From Ceratotherium simum simum (Eukaryota; Chordata; Mammalia; Perissodactyla; Rhinocerotidae): DNA of 64,000 nt. How positions within the stretch are numbered: position 1 is the stretch's first letter; every line of letters starts with the position of its first letter. Shown here in pieces: positions 1 through 12,300 of this stretch. The notes below the pieces were generated by a model that did not search any database, was not told where the DNA came from, and worked only from the letters and a program-made list of their open reading frames with translations. The DNA is taken from positions 17,337,352 through 17,401,351 of the forward strand of contig NW_004454166.1 of the NCBI RefSeq assembly GCF_000283155.1, read 5' to 3'. The position numbers and the translations under genes are program-made.

Positions 1-145
1 GGGGCTCCCCTTCTCGAGATGCCCAGGTCACCTCTGGCTGCGGAGTGACAGGTGGGCCTCGCAGAGCCCCCCATCCACACCAGCAGAGGCTCTGCTTTCT
101 CCAGATGAGTCACGTCTCACTGGGCAGAGCTGGGGTTCCGCTCAC
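1..145 (-). other. AKNA intron 6 (3' part)
   Basis: Intron sequence downstream of the donor at 144-145. I see nothing else in it. Confidence 0.8.
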
Positions 146-300
146 CTTGGCCAGGAACCGGCCGGCCTGAGAAGCCAGCGCCTGGGTTGGCTCCACTGAC
201 GGCTGGTCCTGGGTGATGCCCAGGTCCTCTGGAGGCCACACTGGGGTGGGTGCGCTGGTGGGAGAGGAGGGGCTCAGGTCTCCTCGAGCCGATGGCCACC
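146..300 (-). CDS. AKNA: AKNA coding exon 5 (gene exon 6)
   Basis: A 155-bp exon encoding GWPSARGDLSPSSPTSAPTP..TQALASQAGRFLAK. The acceptor is TGTATTCCAG just upstream (301-310) and the donor is GTGAGC at 140-145. It enters in phase 1, completing a Gly codon split with the previous exon, and leaves in phase 0. It is Ser/Pro-rich, then turns into a Gln/Ala-rich stretch (TQALASQAGRFLAK) that looks like the start of a helical segment. This is the leftmost AKNA exon in the window; the next coding exon lies beyond base 1. Confidence 0.94.
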
Positions 301-3300
301 CTGGAATACACAACCACTGACCATTGGAGCCAAGAACAGCCCTTCCCGGGCTGAGAGACATGCTGAACCTCAAAACCAGCCCTTCCAGCATCAAGCTGCA
401 GCTCGGTCATCACACCATCATGCCATCCTCACACGGGCCCGGGAAGTGGGCTGGGTAGCGTCGTCTCCATTTATGGGAGAAGACAAGGGCCCGATCTGTC
501 CCGGATCACACGGCTGGAGCCAAGCCAGGCCTCCGGGTTCCCAGTCAATAATGCAGGCTCTCACTCAGAACGTCGCGGGTTCAAATCCCACCCCTCTCCC
601 TTGTAGTGGTGTGACTTTCGGCATATCTTCACCTCTCTGAGCCTTGGTCTTAACCGTCAGTGGGGTAACACCCGTGCGTACCTCACCAGGCTGACGTGGG
701 GATTAACCGAGATCATGATGGCAAGGCTTGGGGCTGGGCCTGGCCCTCATATGGCTCCACAGTGACGATGCTCTGTGCTATGCAACTTGCCCAAGATCAC
801 CCAGCTGCTAAGTGGCAGAGCTTCACCCAGGCGGCTCTGGCTCAAAGTGGGACACTGCCACACCTCCATCTGACCTCAAGTCAAAGGGCCCAGACAGGGG
901 CTTCGCCTCCCTCCCCCACCTGCCCACCCCCGGCCTGAGGCCAGTGCCATCCCCAGGATGAACAAAGTGTCCCCAGAGCAGCATCACAGGCAGAAGGAGC
1001 CCTCCAGCCATGTCTCCTCTCCCAGACTCACCTGAGACTTCAGCAGCGTGCGGGGCCTCGGCGGGGCCAGGCCACCGCTCCACAGAGTGGGGCTGTGGGA
1101 TGGTGAAGGACAAGACCTTGGTCCCCTGGGGCATCGTCCCCATATGGATGCTGTGGCTGGGCTGGGGTGGGTCTGAGTACAAGTTTACCTGGCGGGGAGG
1201 GGAGGTACAAGCAGAGCCAAGTCAGGGTCGGGGCAAACCCACCCAAAAGGCCTCACCTTCATTCACACCATCACGTAGGCACTCAACAAACTCGCCTCAT
1301 AATAATAAACGCCACCTTTTAGTGGAGCCCTTGGGTGGGGGCCAGACACTGGGCAAAGGGTTTACATGTCCTTTCATTCTCTCTTGATGGCAGTCCTGAA
1401 AGGGAGGCAGGGCAGGGACCATCATCCCCATCTTACAGAAGAGAGAACTGACACTCAGAGAGGATTGTCACTTACTCAAAATCTCCAGATGATAAATCCT
1501 TGCGCTGGGGTTACAACCCTGCTTTGACCCCAAAGTCTATGGCGTTCCATATTAATAATTTTTATTAATAATATTTGTATTATAATTTATAAGATAATCA
1601 TAATATAATTAACACAGTATTTAATATATAGCATGCATTATATGATAATATAATAGTTAATATTTATTACTAACAAGAACATTTTCAGTAATCATTATTA
1701 TATTGATAATAACAGCAATGAAGGGCTGTTTAAATGGATGAGTAAACCAACAAGTGAATGACCTAATCTCTCAGTTGGAGCAGATCTCCATCATTTGAGG
1801 ATGGATCTTATACGGTAAACAGCGCAGACGGCCAAGGAAGACCATTTGAAGCTCAAAATTAGAGGAGACCCAGGTACTGTGCAGTGGTTTAGAGCAGGGG
1901 CTGGCAAACTGCGGTCTGTTTTTGTGAAAAAAGTTTAGTGGACACAGCCATGCTCGTTTGTTTATGTATTGTCTGCGGCTGCTTTCACGCAGAGGTGAGT
2001 CGTTACCATAGAGACTGTGTGGCCCACAAAGCTGAAAATATTCACTATCTGGTCCTCTACAGAGAAAGTCTGCTGATCCCTGGCTTAGTGTGTGAGCTCT
2101 GCAGGGCCTATGTTCACGTCCAGGCTCTTGCACTGCCCACCTTTGAGTCCTGGAGCAGCTGACTTAACTAACCTCTCTGTGCACAAAGTGAGTGCTCAAT
2201 AAACAGCAGCCACCACCCTCACATTCATCATCACCATCATTACCACCATCGCCATCACCATTACCATCATCATCATCACCATCATCACCATCACCATCAT
2301 CCCCTTCCCCATCACCATCACCATTACCATCATCACCATGACCATCATCACCACCACCATCACCATCCCCATCATCACCATCACCATGACCATCATCACC
2401 ACCACCATCATCACCACCGCCATTACCATTACCATTATCACCGTCACCATCACCATCATCTCTATCACCATCCCTATCCCCACCATCACCATCACCATTA
2501 CCATCATCACCACCACCATCATCAACACCATCACCATCACCATCATCCCCTTCCCCATCATCATCATCATCACCATGACCATCATCACCACCATCACCAT
2601 CCCCATCATCACCATCATCATCATCATCACCACCACCATCACCATCCCCATCATCACCATCACCATCATCATCACCATGACCATCATCACCACCACCATC
2701 ATCACCACCGCCATTACCATTACCATTATCACCATCACCATCACCATCACCATCATCTCTATCACCATCCCTATCCCCATCATCACCATCACCATTACCA
2801 TCATCACCACCACCATCATCAACACCATCACCATCACCATTGTCATTTACGCGGCCATCATAGAGGCAGGTCCCTGGAAAATCCAGTCCCCTGTGGTGCC
2901 TCGCCTCAGTGCCCCTGCTCCTCATAACGTCAGCTAGCTTATCTTACTGCCCCTGCTGCCCCAAGGTCAGGAGTGGGCTGTTGAGGGTGGGTCTGGTGGA
3001 TGCAGCTCCCTGACCCCCAGGCAGGCAGCCTCTCCCTGCTTAAGCTGCTCTTCACGTCCTGGCTATGGCAGAAAAATCTACTCCAAAGAAAGAGACAATG
3101 GCCCACGTGGCTTGGCCCCCACTGCCTCCCCCTCTTTCAGGCCCAGCCTCTGATGAGAACAAAGCTGGATTTTAATAATCTCCTTGGCCATCTGCTCAGA
3201 CTGGCCTGTGGGGGCTTGCCCACCAGCACCCCTCTCCTCCCGAGGTAACCCAGATCCCAGGGGGAGGCCCAGCCCTCCTGCATTTGTCCCCCTACCCCAC

Positions 3301-6300
3301 CCTGCCACTCCCCCAGCCTCAGGCCCAGCCCACCAAGGCCCAACCTAGGGAACCACAGGAACCAGCAGCTCCCAGCACAGGCCCTGTTTCAAGGATCAGA
3401 GGAGCTTGAAGCAGAGGGGTCAAAGGCCTGTGCAGATGCCCAGGAAGCTGGGAGCTGGGGGTGGGTGCGGGCAACCACTGAGCTGTCTCCCAGGACACAG
3501 CCGGGACCCAGTCCAGGACTCCTGGGCGCCTGCAAGCCAGATGTGCCCCAGTGCTCCCTGAGCCTGGATTAGCTCCCTTGGGGGGTTAATCAGGACTCTG
3601 TGAGGGGTGGGCCAGGGACTGTGGGAAACACTGGGTTAAGTGACTATTCACTGCACAGATGGGTTTCTCACAGCCTTTAAAATGCTAATGGACTGTATGA
3701 ATGGGGTGGGGAGGGGAGGGAGCTGGGAGAGCAGGAAGTGTTCCTCGCCTCCTCTGAACACACATACCTCCCCACGCCCACCCCCAGGGGCTCCAGGGGC
3801 TTCTGGACCAACCAGTGGCCATCAGAAAGCACACTTTAGGAAAGGCAGTGTTATGTCCTCCCCCGATTCTTTCTGGGGTAGTTTCTGGTCTACTCTGCCC
3901 CTCCAGATCCCCCTCCAGCTGAGACGGGGAACAGGGGCTGGGGGGAGGTGGAACGCAGCAGCCAATGCATGAGATCACCATAAACTCTCGTCAGACACTG
4001 GCTGTAGAGAACAGAGCCAGGCGCGACTCCTGACCAGCCCAGGCTCCCAGCCCTGCAGCCAGGCTCCCTGGTCCTGCCCCACTCCCAGGCTCTGGATCCA
4101 GCGGTGCTCCCAGGCCAGGCCCCGGGGACGCCCTGGTCAGCCTCCCCAGTGCGGACCTGGCGATTATCCAGTCTGTTCTGCTGGAGAGCGTGGTGTCAAT
4201 AGTGAGCTTTGGAGCCAGATTGCTGGGCTCAAACCTCAGCTCCGGCACCTCCTTGTTGGGTGATCTTGGGCAAATTACTGAACCTCTCTATGCCTCAGTT
4301 TCCCCAAGGGTAAATTACTTAGGACAGTGGTCTAAATAGCATGTATTACTATTGTTGTTATCACTGTAACACCCTCATTCCGCCTATCCCTATGCCTCTG
4401 CCACAGACCCAGAGCCAGGGCTGGCCGGCTCACCAGGCATGGGGAAAAGAGCGCCCCCTCTGGACTCAGGCGGACGTGGGTTTAATCCCCTGCCAGCTGG
4501 GGGGTGTTAAGCAACCACTCCACCCAGCTGAGCCTCAGTTTCCTCTTGTGAAGAGGCTTCACCGAGGTGACCCTGGTGGGGCACTCAGCCTGGGGCCTGG
4601 CACCAGTTCACTGTTCAGCAAATGCCAGTCTTCTGCCCCTGGAGCCCACCCATTGCTGCTCACCCAGCGCCGGTCCCGGCCTGAGGGTCCGGGGACAACA
4701 GCCTTCGGGGGATCAAGTCTACAGAGCCCTGGACAGAGTGGGAAGCCGGCTGGAAGCCCAGCTCCCCCAGGCCCCGTGGGACCACGGTGAGTCCCCTCCC
4801 TACTTGGGCTCCGTGTCCTCCTCAGTGCGTTACAACAGTGAGCCCTGCCTATACTGTTCCCCCAAGGTGGCTGTGAGATTGCCGGGGGGGGGGGTGCTTG
4901 AGGGGAGGTCGGGGCGGGGAGTATAGTCCTGCTTCCAGAAGAATCCAGCTGACCTGTGCTCACCCTTCGACTGAAAAGAATCCACTGGCCAAGGAGTCTT
5001 TTCCCAGAAAGCGGAAGTGGGTGACCATCTTCCCTCCCGTGCCCCCCTCACACACATAGGGGTCTGGGTCACCAGCCAGGCCAGGGTGACCACACATGGG
5101 AGGCCCTGAGTCCCCACTGGGTCAGGGGAGTGCCCATTAGAGGAGGCAGCACACTCTGTCCACCTCTGCCGGTGCCCGCACTGTGCCTGGCACACATGGG
5201 CACCAATGAACACCTTCATATTAATATTATTCATAATAATCATATACCCTTAGGGAGTACTCGCCAGGTGCAGGTACATGCTTTCCATATACTGACTCAT
5301 CCCGTTAAATGAGTAAAGGAGGAAGGAAGGAAAGGGGGGAGGGAGGAGATGCCCCGAGCCTCTGCCCCTGACCACGACCTTTGGCAGCCTCGGCCCCTCC
5401 GGTGGTCCCAGCTCCCCAGTCTGTTAGATGTAGGAGCTGAGGGTTTCCACCTGATGACCAGTTGCTTTCTCCTCGGACCTTCTAGGAGTCTGCAGCCATG
5501 AGAATGTGGTTTCCCCGGGGAGGAGACCTCACCAAACCCCCTCTGTCCTCCCTAAGTCTCCCTGTCCCTTCCGTCCCTGAACCTGGCTCAGCAGAGCAGA
5601 GAGCTGGAAGGAGCCTTGAGACATCAGGGGGAGCCAGTGGCCCCAGGAGGAAGGTGTGATTAACTCCCTTTTACAGATGTGCCGAGGAGGCCAGGATGGG
5701 AAGGGACCCGGCTGTCATGAGGCAAGTGTGGGGACACAGGACGACTCCTGCTCCCAGAACAGGGCCCCTTCCGTTTTCTCCTCTTCTCACCACGGCTGCC
5801 TCCGCCCACACTTCGAGGAAGCCTCTAGATGGCGGATGGAGAGCAGCACTGTGGTGGGGGAGGGGTCCTGGAGCATCACAGGGGCAGGCCTCTCTGTGGG
5901 GACCCTTGAGGGGGCTGAGCGAGAAGGAGGGTCTGCATCTCTGCACCTCAGCTCCCATCCGCCCTCCTACACTGCTGCCTGATGGGGCAAGAGAGGGGTA
6001 GGGGGAAGCAGGAAGCCACAAGGGGCTGTGATGGGCCCCACTTCCTGCCTCACCCCAGAAAAGGGGAAGGTCCCCAGTGTCGAATTCACAGCCTTCTCTC
6101 AAGTCAGGGTGGGGGCTGGGCAAGATGGGGGTAGATGGATTTCCCCTCCACACTCCTCCTGCCACACACTGGGCATCCAGGCCAGGGGTGAGACAGCAGG
6201 GAGGGAGAAAGACAAAGGGGAGACCCAGGAAGGATCAGGCCCAGGAAACAAGCACCAGGAGCTGAGCAGAAATTCTGGGCTACTCCCTTGAGGCTCAGAG

Positions 6301-9300
6301 AGCCCAAGTAACTTCCTCAAGGTCACACAGCGGGTCAGTAATGGAGCCAGGAGTCGAGCCCAGGTGGTCTTACCCCAGAGCTCTTCTAGAAGGAGAGAGC
6401 TTCTGGTGAGATTACTGGGCATCCTGGATTCTAGGATTCAAGGACGTCAAAGCTCATCAACGGAAAAGGAGACTGAGCCCAAAGAGGGCAAGGTCACTGC
6501 CTGAGGTCACAGAGAGACTTTGTGGTAGAATGAGGACTGGGTTCCAGTGTCCCCAGGGTCCCAGGAGGCAGGAGGCAGTGGCCCCTCTCAAAGACGATGG
6601 GACTGTCACCTCTGCGGGGCCTGGGCCCACACGTCCACCCCGCCCCAGCTTGTACCTTGGCCCCGAGGCGCAGCTGGTCGATGGTGTTCTCGGCCTCAGC
6701 GTACTTGGTGAGGAGCTTGCGGTAGTCTTCCTGTGGAGAGGAACGGCAACGCGGTCACATGCCAGGCTCCTCGCTGGGAGACCCCTTGCAGGGAACCCGC
6801 CCTCTAAAGGGGGCTTCTGGGTTCCGCAGAGTAAAAGAGCTCAGTGGTGGGTGCCGAGCAGACCCCTTCAGACTCACATGCAGTACAGACCCCCGTGGCC
6901 AAATTCTGGAGTGTCAGAGGCGGCAGGTCAGCTCCTCCACTGTCCCCAACAATAAGTCAGGGACGAGGGCCTCTGGCTGCTTTACCTTGATGCATGACCC
7001 CGGTCACAACTGCTTGCTTATTTGTCCCAATTCCCTGCCCGTCTGTCAGTTCGGAGGGCTAAGGCCCACATCTGCCTTCCTCACTGCCCTATTCCCAGGG
7101 CTTCAGTACTATGTGCTTCATAAGTGTTTTTTAATGCCTGATGGGATGAATCATCCAAGGATCCCTTGGTAGGAAAATAGAAGACTTGAAAATCAGAGTT
7201 GCATTGACTCAGAGTCACTACTTCCCTTACACAAAACTGAAGGGCTTCATCAAAACAAGTCATTGCAGGGGAATAGCGAACACAAATGTCATTGGTCACC
7301 TCTGAAAGATGCTAGGGAACTGACACGTTGTTCTGAAAACTGATAATGAGAAGGACAGAATCCAGCATTTCTCCTGTCTTTCCCGTGAGAACAAGACCTT
7401 GGTAACCAAATACTTGACGAGAGAAAGTTTTACTTTATAGAAGATTTCCAGCAAATAAATGCAGAAGGAATGATGCCATTTCAATACTGCCACTTTGTCA
7501 CCCCAAATGAAGGACTGGACCAAGGCAACGACCAGCAGTGGCCACTAGCATCACAAATGAGGGACCAGCAGGCATCCCATCCTTCCCGAAGGGCCCACCT
7601 GTGACACGCTCTTGCCAAAACATCCCTACCCGCACGGCGCTCATGGTCTAGAGGGGAAATAGATTCTAGCCTGAACCGACAATATACAGGAGAAAGAAAG
7701 GACAAGGGAATGTATCAAGAGACATCAGAGGGTGCGTCGCAAGGTCCAGAATGTGGGAAACTCTATAGGACAGAACTGGTTTCCTCAACAAATAAATTAC
7801 AACGAAGAAAGAGATTTGAAAAAAAATGCGCAGAAAAGGTCGGCGGGGGGTGGGAGACTTGAAAGACATACTGGCTGAATGCAATATACGAGCTGTGTTT
7901 GGACCCTGATTCAAACAAACTGAAACAAACAAACCATTTATGAGACACATGGGAGACCTGAACACTGACTGGATATTGGACAATATTAAGGAGTAGGCAT
8001 TAACTTTTAAGTAAGATAATGATATTGTGGTTATGTTTAAGATAGAATCCTTATTTTTAGATGTATATGCTAAAATATTTTTGGGTAAAATGCTTTGATG
8101 CCTGAAATTGGCTTCAAAATACTCCAGTAGGGTGAGTAGGGGAAGGGGTGAGGCCATAGATGAAAAGGGTTGCAGGGGCTGGGTGACGGGTACAGGGAGT
8201 TCATTATACTATTTCCTCTCCTGCATAAGTTTTGAATTTTTTCATAGCAGAAGTTAAAAACAAACAAATACAGACTACTCTTGCAGCATAAGTGCAGTCA
8301 TTGCTCTTTGTGAGCAAAGGGCCTGGGGTACAACTCTCCGTCCACCAGCAGGGGCTCCTGGGCCTCCAGACCAACAGGAGCCTTGGTGACATGCCTTCAG
8401 AAATGAGTCCGGCTTACCTGGAGTTGATGGACCAGCTTGGTGGCTTGTTCAGGTGTCTGAAATTCTTGCGGTACTCTGGTGATGGGGTGGGTAGGAGGTG
8501 CGTCCTTTCCCAGGCAGGCTTCTCCGCTGCTCAATAGCACCTCCCGCACGATCTCGGCAGGGGACTTGAAGACCAGCGGCCTGGCAGGGCCCTGAGGCTC
8601 CATGCTGTGGCTCCTGGACTTGGGGGGGCGGTAGCTCTCATCTTTGGGGAACCTCACCCGGGGTCCCACCTTGGAGAAATCAGGGAGCGGGTAGTTCAGC
8701 CGCCCCCGGCCGTACTTGGGGGTATCAGAAGAGGAGTGGCCAGCCAGAGTGGCTCTCTGCCTGGGTGGTGGCCTGTCCTGCCGGGCTGGCCTAGGCGGAG
8801 AATTCAGGGGGCTGATGGAGCCCGTGAATCGGGATGGCAGCGGCTTTGGTGCTGTCCGGGTTGGCTTCCAGGCTTGGTCCCCGGGCTGAGGGCAGGAGAG
8901 GCTGGCAGGTTCTCTCCTCCATCCACCTGCAGGACGCTGGAGGCTGTGGGCTGGGGGTGTGGAGGAGTCCTGGAACTCCGGGGGGGTTGCCAAAGCAACG
9001 CTTCCTCCAGTTCTGTTGTCCGCGTCCAGGAGGTGGTGGCTGGGTCTCTGTGGTAAGGTTTCTGCCAGGGCAGGGGGCTGGGGGACACTGGTCTCTCCTT
9101 CCCAGGTAGAATCAAGGCTGTCACTGGGGTGGTCAAGGCTCATGGTCCCACTGCTCCAGGACCTTGCAGAGCAGAGATCAACAGTTGGGTTGACCTCAGA
9201 ATGTTCTGGAAGTTTGTCTCCACTGGCTTGTTGGCCAGAGGCCACACCCCACCCCAGAGCCACGGGGCTGGTGTTTCCATTGCCCCCGGAGCTGAGACCA

Positions 9301-12300
9301 GTCTCATACTCCAACCTTGGGGAGCTCTCTCCAGCTTCCTCGACCTCAGCGTCTCCCAGCGGCTCATCAGGCTCCTCTTCAGTCATGTCCGGTTGAGGAT
9401 CCTGCTGGGGGAGCCAGTTGACAGGCAAGTTGGAACTTTCTGGGCTGTCCACATCCTCTGCTTCGAACTCTGGAAAGACAGGTCATTGCTTAGCATATAC
9501 CAGGTCTGGACTCTCTGTGTGACGTTGCCTACGTCACCTCACTCCTCTGGGCTTTCAATTCCTCATCATGTGGTGATGGCGAGGATGCCAGTGAGCTCCC
9601 CATATGGCCAAGTACTCACCTAACACCTTCTCCAGTGGTCTCAAAGGTCCTCCAAACCCAAACCCCAAATCTGGTTGTCCCCCAGTGTGCCCCGTCTCAG
9701 TAAATGGCAACACCATCCCATCCAGTCACACAAGACACAAACCTGGGGGGCATCTTTGCCATCTCTCTCCTCTCAACCCCCGTAATCCAATCTGTCACCT
9801 GGTCGTGTCAGGATTACCTCCTATAGAGCTCTCAAATTCATCTATCGCTTGAAAGTTCACCACCAACACCTTTGCCCAAGCCAGTATCCTCTCTTGCCTG
9901 GACTACTGCAGTAGCCACCTAGTCATCTCCTCAACCCTCCTCCTCATCTCCCATCTGAAAACTCATCAATATCTTCCTGTTGTTCCCAAGATAGAGCTGT
10001 GTCTTTAATATGGTCCTAAGGTCCCTGCCTCTGGCCCCCATTAGCTCTCCTGATCCATCTCCCTCCATGGTCCCCCTCAGTCTCTCCCTGCTCTAGCCAT
10101 GCCACGTTCTCTGCCACCACGGGGCCTTTGCACATGTTAATCCCTCTGCCAAGATCTTCTTTCCCTCCCTTTGCCTAGTTAACTCCTATTTGCCCCTCAG
10201 GCATTAGCTCAACCTTGACTTTATCAAGGAAGTCTTCTCAGATCTCCCCAAGTAGGTCAAATTCTCCATTTTATAGGCTTTCATAGGACTGAACACCTCT
10301 ACTTTGAAATACTTATCACAGCTGACGTTTTCCATTTATTTACGTGATTTTTTCGTTAATATTTTCCTCCCCCACTACACTGTAAGCTCCATGAGGGCAA
10401 GGATACCATCTGGTTTTGTTTACTATTGTATTTGCAGAGCAGGTGCTCAATATTTGTTGACTGGATGGAGAGAAGGAAGGGAGGAAGGGAGACCAATAAG
10501 GTGCGCAAAGCTCCCAGAAAATGGATAGTGTTGTAATTATTACATAGTAGGTGCCCAAGAAATATTCCTCCATCCATCCACCCATTCTTTCACCTACCCA
10601 TCTACACACTCACCTGTCCATCACCCACTCACCCATTGATCCAACCCTCCATTCTTTCAGTCATCCATCCGTCTACCTATCCACCCACCCACTCACCCAT
10701 CTATCACCCACCACTCACCTATCCATCTACCTTCCACCCACCACTCACCAATCCATCACCCACCCACCCATCTATCCATCTACCTATCCATCCAGCCACT
10801 CACCCACCCATCACCCACCCACCCATCTATCCATCTACCTATCCATCCAGCCACTCACCTACCCATCATCCACCCACCCATGTATCCATCTACCTATCCA
10901 TCTAGCCACTCACCTACCCATCACCCACCCACCCATCTATCCATCTACCTAACCATCCAGCCACTCACCTACCCATCACCCACCCACCCATGCATCCATC
11001 CATCTATGCATCATCCATGCAGTCAATGTTTATCGAGCACCTACTCTGTCCTAGACCGTGTGTCAGCCTCTGGGATAGATCCAAAGTTTCATGAGACATA
11101 GTCTGGATATCACCAAGCACAGACTCTGCTCTGGCCACATGCACCTTTGTCATAACCCTTGTGTCACCCTCTGCTCCCCCGAGCTCTTTCCCCTACCCTT
11201 GGCACCTCCACATCCTTCAGGTCCTTAAAATCTCCTTCAGCAAGCTGCTCTTGTTTACAGTGGCACATTTGAAGCCCAGAGAGGTTAAGTAACTTGCCAA
11301 AGATCACGCAGTGATTCAGAGTGGTCCTGGACCTAGAACCTCGGTCCCAGCCATGCAGGCCAGTTAGTCTCTGCCGCTAGGAGTCATGCAGTGGGGTGAA
11401 GAGAGCGGGCTTTGGAGCCAGGGAGCCCTGGTCCAATCATGGCTCCTGGGATCCCTCACTGGGGGCCATGAGCAAGTAGCCGACCTCTCTGCAGCCTTTA
11501 CTCCGACTGGAGGCTGGTAGCTCCTATCTGGCAGAGGGTGGTGAGAATGAAAAGACACGTGGCCTGTGCTCTGCCCAGCCCTACACCTGGCACACAGGAA
11601 GGGCACAGGACACGGCAGCAGCTGTTATATCACAGCAGGGGGTTACCATGTGACCTCAGGAGGAGATACCCTGCCCTTTCATCCCAGCGCGTCCCAGCCA
11701 CCATTCCCTGAGGGAGAGCTCGGAAACGTCTCCTGAGCGGGTAGCTGTGGGCAAAGCCCACTTTAAGCAGACCTGGCATGAGGAACCTTGGGGTAATGAC
11801 ACGATCCACTATCAGCCTATGGCTTCTCTGCCATCCACATGGGGCCTGCCTGATTCACAGAATCCTAAGACGGGGCGATTCATTCACGTTCCAACTGCAA
11901 CAGGCACCACATACAAACTCTTATATTCTCAATGGTGTCATTACTCCCGTTTCACAGATGGGGAAACCAAGATTCAGAAAGGAGAAGGGCACACAGGAAG
12001 GGCACAGGACACGGCAGCAGCCAAGCCAAAGTAGGAATTTAATCTAAGTTGGTCTTGACACAAAGGGAACAGTTATTTCAGAAAACAAGGCATGCCAACA
12101 TTCCCGTTGGCTAATTGGGAGTTTTAAAAATTTTAAAATGGGCATACACCCTAGACCAAGCAATTTACATTACCAAGCATCTTATCAAACCAAGTGTGCA
12201 AAGATGTACTAATAACATTCATCTCTGCATTATTTACAACAACAAAAACTAGAAATTAACTAAATGGCCAGGGGAAAGAGACTGGCCCTAACAAATGACA

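Larger units (their letters stand above)
1189..6655 (-). other. AKNA intron 4: repeat content
   Basis: From left to right: a minus MIR (about 1290-1545), an AT-rich patch (1552-1720), a hAT-type element (1895-2082), a CCATCA array (2216-2842), unique GC-rich DNA 2.9-4.2 kb, two plus MIRs back to back (about 4199-4370 and 4440-4630), an 11-G run at 4884-4894, a degenerate MIR around 5150-5330, and minus MIR pieces at about 5655-5740, 6285-6385 and 6455-6560. No coding evidence apart from chance frames. Confidence 0.7.

Noticed and set aside
2164..2925. 253-codon Asp/Gly-rich frame (minus) and Ile/Thr frame (plus)
   Set aside because: Both are translations of the CCATCA array in an AKNA intron; no start context or splice logic.
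10745..11010. Regularly spaced repeats resembling a CRISPR array
   Set aside because: The units are contiguous with no unique spacers, in a mammalian intron.
10551..11101. Frames rich in Thr-His-Pro-Ser
   Set aside because: Translation of the CCAT/CCAC minisatellite.
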